Origin: Bacteroidota bacterium
GTDB lineage: Bacteria; Bacteroidota; Bacteroidia; Flavobacteriales_D; Crocinitomicaceae
DNA length: 18,761 nt
Assembly (NCBI GenBank): GCA_016866415.1
Contig: VGML01000019.1
Span: 1-18,761 of the forward strand
Direction of reading: 5' to 3'
The notes beneath the pieces were generated by a model that saw only the letters and a list, made by a program, of their open reading frames with translations, was not told the origin of the DNA and searched no databases. Below are positions 15,590-18,761 of this stretch, in pieces (within the stretch, counting starts at the first letter, position 1; each line of letters begins with the position of its first letter). Position numbers and translations under genes: made by a program.

Positions 15590-16516
15590 TTATGCCAGTT
15601 GATTCATTTCAAAATTCGCGAGAGCCACAAATTTAGAAACGCGTTCGTCAAAATCATTTTTTGTAATTTCAGTTAATCGTTCCGTTCCAAATTTCTCAAC
15701 ACAGAATGAAGCCAAAGCGGAACCAGCTATTACTGCTCTTTTCATGTTTTCAAAAGAAATATCATCCGTTGATGCAATGAATCCCATAAATCCACCAGCA
15801 AATGTATCTCCAGCGCCTGTTGGATCGAATACTTCCTCGAGAGGTAAGGCCGGAGCAAAGAAAATATGTTCGCCGTGGAACAACAATGCACCATGCTCCC
15901 CTTTTTTGATGATCAATATTTTCGGACCCATAGCACGAATAACTTTCGCCGCTTTCACCAATGAATATTCTTTGGAAAGCTGTCTTGCTTCTTCGTCGTT
16001 GATAATCAGCACATCAACCAAAGCCATTGTCTTTTTCAATTCATCCAAAGCGATGTCCATCCAAAAATTCATGGTATCCATAGCGATTAACTTCGGACGT
16101 TTTTCCAAACGCTCAATTACTTTTCTTTGAACATCGGGACTTAAATTTCCAAGCATCAAATAATCAGCCCTTTGAAAATTTGTTGGAATGACTGGATCAA
16201 AAGTTCCAAGAACATTTAATTCCGTAACTAACGTATCACGAGAATTCATATCATTGTGATAACGCCCCGACCAAAAAAATGTTTTCTCACCTTGTTTGAT
16301 TTGAATTCCATCGATGTTTATTCCTTTCGATCTCATGAAATCCAAGGTTTCTTGCGGAAAATCTTCTCCCACAACTGAAACGATTCCTTGATTTTGAACA
16401 AAGAAAGAAGACGATAATGAAATAAAAGTTCCTGCACCTCCAACGATTTTATCTGTTTTCCCAAAAGGCGTTTCAATGGCATCGAAAGCAACACTTCCGA
16501 CAGTAATTAGATTCAT
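15590..16516 (-). CDS. PfkB-family carbohydrate/nucleoside kinase
   Basis: The 308-residue ribokinase-fold enzyme transfers phosphate from ATP to a sugar, nucleoside or related alcohol. The N-terminus MNLITVGSVAFDAIETPFG gives the substrate-contacting strand, followed by GGAGT at 26-30. IINDEEARQL at 171-180, IIKKGEHGA at 202-210 and the anion-hole/catalytic signature DPTGAGDTF at 231-239 (catalytic base Asp237) complete the family pattern. Substrate cannot be read with certainty; adenosine kinase-like and sugar-kinase members share these motifs. A longer frame starts at ATG 16537, but I chose ATG 16516 because a promoter -7 element (16542-16535) covers the upstream ATG, and the family begins at MNLITVGS. 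It is the first gene of the five-gene operon ending with the glycosyltransferase. Confidence 0.91.
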   Translation of the reverse strand: MNLITVGSVAFDAIETPFGKTDKIVGGAGTFISLSSSFFVQNQGIVSVVGEDFPQETLDFMRSKGINIDGIQIKQGEKTFFWSGRYHNDMNSRDTLVTELNVLGTFDPVIPTNFQRADYLMLGNLSPDVQRKVIERLEKRPKLIAMDTMNFWMDIALDELKKTMALVDVLIINDEEARQLSKEYSLVKAAKVIRAMGPKILIIKKGEHGALLFHGEHIFFAPALPLEEVFDPTGAGDTFAGGFMGFIASTDDISFENMKRAVIAGSALASFCVEKFGTERLTEITKNDFDERVSKFVALANFEMNQLA

Positions 16517-16534
16517 ACGTAATATTTTAGGGCG

Positions 16535-16562
16535 CAAAGATACGGAAATTCAAGCGAAACAA
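16535..16562 (-). promoter_or_regulatory. Bacteroidota-type promoter in front of the PfkB-kinase operon
   Basis: On the minus strand TTG (16562-16560), a 17-base spacer and TATCTTTG (16542-16535) match the TTG-N17-23-TAnnTTTG consensus exactly. Transcription should begin near 16529, leaving a leader of about 13 bases before ATG 16516. It also rules out the alternative start at 16537. Confidence 0.65.
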
Positions 16563-16598
16563 GAATTTCTTAATCGTCAGTATAGAATTGAGTCTATT

Positions 16599-16895
16599 TT
16601 ACTTTTCGAATTTCTCTTTTTCCTTCAATATTTGCTTTCTGAGGGCTTCAACGGTCTCGTCTGCCGCTTCTTCAAAAGTCTTGCATTGCTTTTTGGCAAA
16701 CAATTCCTTACCTGGCAAGTGAAGTTTGATTTCAGTGATTTTATTTTCTTTCTCCTTATCCTTGTCCAAACGCAGAAATACTTCAGCAGACTGAACGTGG
16801 TGATTGAAGATTTCCAGTTTATCCAATTTTTCTTGAATGAAGTTCAATAGTTTTTGATCGGCTTTGAAGTGGATAGCGTGCATTTTTGATTCCAT
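16599..16895 (-). CDS. raiA: Ribosome hibernation-promoting factor, short form (HPF/RaiA family)
   Basis: The 98-residue protein matches the N-terminal ribosome-binding domain of the HPF/YfiA family. It begins MESKMHAIHFKADQKLLNFI, continues through HVQSAEVFLRLDKDK and ITEIKLHLPGKELFA, and ends with the helix KTFEEAADETVEALRKQI and a lysine-rich tail. It lacks the C-terminal dimerisation domain of the long form. These proteins sit in the decoding channel of the 30S subunit and idle ribosomes in stationary phase or starvation. Met5 is a possible alternative start. The gene follows xerC by 11 bases on the same strand and is probably co-transcribed with it. An 82-base spacer then separates it from the PfkB-kinase start and holds that operon's promoter. 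I see no clear terminator hairpin there. Confidence 0.88.
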   Translation of the reverse strand: MESKMHAIHFKADQKLLNFIQEKLDKLEIFNHHVQSAEVFLRLDKDKEKENKITEIKLHLPGKELFAKKQCKTFEEAADETVEALRKQILKEKEKFEK

Positions 16896-16906
16896 TGTCT
16901 AAATAT

Positions 16907-17776
16907 TTAACGCCCACGTGGATGAGCTTGTGAATAAATCGCTGTTAACTGCGCGAACGAATTATGAGTATAAACTTGAGTTGCGGCCAAATTCGCATGA
17001 CCAAGCAAATCTTTCAATGTTTCAAGTCCCGAGCCTCTGTTTAACATATGTGTTGCAAATGTATGACGAAGCACATGCGGACTCTTTTTATCCAAACTCG
17101 TCGCTTGACTAAGATAAGCATTAATTTTTCGATATACAAAGGTTGGATAAAGTTTATTTCCATTTTTAAGAACTATTAGGAATTTGGTTTCTCCAACTAG
17201 TTTTCGTTTTTCAACAATAAATCCATGTATTTGCTCAAATAAGTTTGCTGAGATTGGAATCAAGCGTTCCTTATTTCGTTTTCCTAAAACTTTTATATGT
17301 TGTTCATTAACATCTGTTTCCTTCAAATTAATCAATTCATTCAAACGAATTCCTGTCTGATAAAATAGTTCAATCATCAATTCATCACGAATTCCATCAA
17401 AATCGTCATTGAACATTTCAGTCAATTTAGTTGAATCCAACTCCGATTCTTTCGCAAAAACAGGCAATCTTTTTTCGTTCTTCGGACCTTGAATTTTCGC
17501 CATCGGGTTTGAGTTGACAATCCCTTCCTTTCTTAACCACTTAAATAATGTTCGAAGCGAGGCAATTTTACGATTTACCGAGCGATTGCCCAGGCCAGTA
17601 TCGATCAAATGAACAATCCAAGAACGAATTGCCAAGGAATTTAAATCATTCATCTCGGTAATTGATTTTAACTCAAAATAATCCTGAAATTGAGCTAAAT
17701 CGTTTTGATAGGCCGTAACCGTATGTTCCGAACATCGCTTTTCAAATTGCAAGTAATTTATGAACTCCTGAAACAT
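16907..17776 (-). CDS. xerC: Tyrosine recombinase XerC
   Basis: This 289-residue site-specific recombinase resolves chromosome dimers at dif together with a partner such as XerD. The SAM-like N-terminal domain (MFQEFINYLQFEKRCSEHTV, NRSVNRKIASLRTLFKWL) is followed by the catalytic domain with every key residue: Arg144 in TGIRLNEL, Lys166 in GKRNKER, His234 and Arg237 in HVLRHTFATH, His260 in LLGHANLAAT and the nucleophile Tyr269 in QVYTH. A longer frame reaches 17866, but that extension would run across the promoter of the divergent yicC gene and has no family match, so ATG 17776 is preferred. The standard length, housekeeping neighbours and absence of phage or element genes indicate the chromosomal XerC, not an integrase. 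No dif site was seen in the window. Confidence 0.93.
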   Translation of the reverse strand: MFQEFINYLQFEKRCSEHTVTAYQNDLAQFQDYFELKSITEMNDLNSLAIRSWIVHLIDTGLGNRSVNRKIASLRTLFKWLRKEGIVNSNPMAKIQGPKNEKRLPVFAKESELDSTKLTEMFNDDFDGIRDELMIELFYQTGIRLNELINLKETDVNEQHIKVLGKRNKERLIPISANLFEQIHGFIVEKRKLVGETKFLIVLKNGNKLYPTFVYRKINAYLSQATSLDKKSPHVLRHTFATHMLNRGSGLETLKDLLGHANLAATQVYTHNSFAQLTAIYSQAHPRGR

Positions 17777-17815
17777 CCTATTGAATTGAACTAATTGAAC
17801 GTAATAGCACCAATT

Positions 17816-17843
17816 TTGTTTCTTGTTTTTTTGACTAATTTTG
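17816..17843 (+). promoter_or_regulatory. Bacteroidota-type promoter for yicC
   Basis: TTG at 17816-17818, 17 bases, then TAATTTTG at 17836-17843 fit the TTG-N17-23-TAnnTTTG consensus. The predicted transcript starts near 17850, about eight bases before the ATG at 17858. This places any upstream in-frame ATG (17795) outside the message. Confidence 0.6.
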
Positions 17844-17857
17844 CTCAAATTTTTTCT

Positions 17858-18724
17858 ATGCTTCAATCAATGACCGGTTTCGGGAAAAGCAATGGTATTT
17901 TTAATTCCAAGAAAATTTCCGTTGAGATACGATCTTTAAACAGCAAAGGTCTTGATTTATCAATGAAATTGCCTTCGTGTTACAGGGAATTGGAATCAGA
18001 AGTTCGGAAAATTGTCGCAGAACGTTTGGATCGCGGAAAAATTGATTTAGGTTTGTTTTTAGAAAGTTCAGGTGATGGGTCTTATGGATTGATTAACAAA
18101 GAATTAGCGAATCATTATTACCGAGAATTAAAGTCCTTGAACGAAGGTTGGAATGAAAAACCGGTGGATTACCTCGCACTAGTCATTCGTATGCCAGAAG
18201 TTTTAAACCTACAAAGTTTTGAGTTATCAGATGAGGAGCGATCTTTTATTTTGAATTTGATTGAATCTACTTGTGAGATTCTTACTGATTTTCGGCAACA
18301 AGAAGGTGAAGCGTTGATTAAGGAATTTGATTTTCGAATTACTGAAATTCGTCGCTTATTGAACGAAATTCCTCAGTTTGAAGGTGAGCGTTTGTTAACA
18401 GTGCGAGAGCGAATTACAAAAGGCTTGTCAGAAATCGAAGGTTTGAACGTTGATGAAAATCGCTTAGAACAAGAAATGATTTTTTACATCGAAAAATTCG
18501 ACATTTCCGAAGAAAAGATGCGACTTTCAAACCACCTTGATTACTTTTTGGAAACAGCTGCCTTGCCCAGATCAGGTAAAAAACTGGGATTTATCGCCCA
18601 AGAAATTGGAAGGGAAATCAATACGCTCGGTAGCAAAAGCAACCACATTGAAATGCAAAAACGCGTTGTTGAAATGAAAGATGCATTGGAAAAAATAAAA
18701 GAACAAATTCTCAATACACTCTAG
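17858..18724 (+). CDS. yicC: YicC/YloC-family endoribonuclease
   Basis: The 288-residue protein begins with the family hallmark MLQSMTGFGKS and continues SVEIRSLNSKGLDLSMKLPS at 21-40. The conserved C-terminal region has RLEQEMIFYIEKFDISEE at about 202-219, SNHLDYF with His226, and KKLGFIAQEIGREINTLGSK at 241-260. Proteins of this family were long of unknown function and are now described as endoribonucleases; E. coli YicC acts on small RNAs. Nothing here identifies its target. The longer frame from ATG 17795 adds 21 residues that overlap the promoter and have no family match, so ATG 17858 is the start. It is divergent from xerC across 81 bases and precedes a probable gmk, the usual neighbour of yicC in many bacteria. 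Confidence 0.93.
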   Translation: MLQSMTGFGKSNGIFNSKKISVEIRSLNSKGLDLSMKLPSCYRELESEVRKIVAERLDRGKIDLGLFLESSGDGSYGLINKELANHYYRELKSLNEGWNEKPVDYLALVIRMPEVLNLQSFELSDEERSFILNLIESTCEILTDFRQQEGEALIKEFDFRITEIRRLLNEIPQFEGERLLTVRERITKGLSEIEGLNVDENRLEQEMIFYIEKFDISEEKMRLSNHLDYFLETAALPRSGKKLGFIAQEIGREINTLGSKSNHIEMQKRVVEMKDALEKIKEQILNTL

Positions 18725-18726
18725 CA

Positions 18727-18761
18727 TTGGAATCGTTTGAAATAACAGGTAAATGCATTAT
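18727..18761 (+). CDS. gmk: Probable guanylate kinase, first codons only (cut by window edge)
   Basis: Two bases after the yicC stop, TTG 18727 opens a frame reading (M)ESFEITGKCI to the right edge. Guanylate kinases start with a short lead into a strand like GKxII, just before their P-loop, so this fits, and gmk is the common gene after yicC. No in-frame ATG lies near enough upstream; the TTG start is therefore inferred. With only 11 codons visible and the P-loop outside the window, the call rests mostly on context. Confidence 0.5.
   Translation, partial: MESFEITGKCI

Noticed and set aside
15744..16130. 128-codon plus-strand frame
   Set aside because: It is antisense to the PfkB-kinase gene, where conserved motifs are clear; the serine/alanine-rich translation is typical of a mirrored frame.
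16476..16850. 124-codon plus-strand frame spanning the pfkB-HPF spacer
   Set aside because: It is antisense to the HPF gene, runs through the pfkB promoter, and encodes a phenylalanine-rich product without a family pattern.
16907..17776. Possible mobile element, because a tyrosine recombinase is present
   Set aside because: The protein has XerC length and housekeeping neighbours, and no attachment repeats, tRNA target or phage genes are visible.

Overview
The window reads as a piece of the main chromosome of an AT-rich Bacteroidota bacterium, most likely a member of the Flavobacteriales. Three signs support this: a secreted protease with a type IX secretion C-terminal sorting domain, a large TonB-dependent receptor with an N-terminal carboxypeptidase-regulatory-like domain, and promoter elements of the Bacteroidota type (TTG, about 17 nt, TAnnTTTG). 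I see no Shine-Dalgarno-dependent pattern. I found no tRNA, rRNA, CRISPR array, insertion sequence or phage gene. Coding density is very high, and no gene-free stretch exceeds about 140 bases.

Layout from left to right: (1) 1-3439, minus: a TonB-dependent outer-membrane receptor whose C-terminus lies beyond the left edge. (2) 3576-5357, plus: a tight three-gene cluster of an Sfp-type phosphopantetheinyl transferase, a geranylgeranylglyceryl/heptaprenylglyceryl phosphate synthase (the first committed enzyme of archaeal-type ether lipids) and a small four-helix membrane protein. (3) 5354-6187, minus: nadC for NAD synthesis, divergent from uvrC (6245-8053, plus) for nucleotide excision repair. 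(4) 8064-10247, minus: a secreted M43-type metalloprotease with PKD-like, jelly-roll-like and T9SS sorting domains, divergent from a hot-dog acyl-CoA thioesterase (10383-10895, plus).

(5) 10881-16516, minus: a five-gene run transcribed as PfkB-family kinase, DUF349 coiled-coil protein, four-helix membrane protein with a soluble PH-like tail, receiver-PAS-histidine kinase, and family 9 glycosyltransferase. Junctions are 4 nt apart, overlapping by 8 nt, overlapping by 1 nt, and 10 nt apart, so they look like one operon. A well-formed promoter sits in front of the kinase gene. (6) 16599-17776, minus: xerC followed by a short ribosome hibernation factor, 11 nt apart. (7) 17858-18724, plus: a YicC-family endoribonuclease with a good promoter, followed at the right edge by the first codons of what looks like guanylate kinase.

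Most genes are housekeeping. The parts least explained by standard annotation are the lipid-related cluster in (2) and the signalling pair inside operon (5). Several starts were moved inward from the longest open frame because promoter elements or family N-termini require it. Three genes appear to start with TTG.
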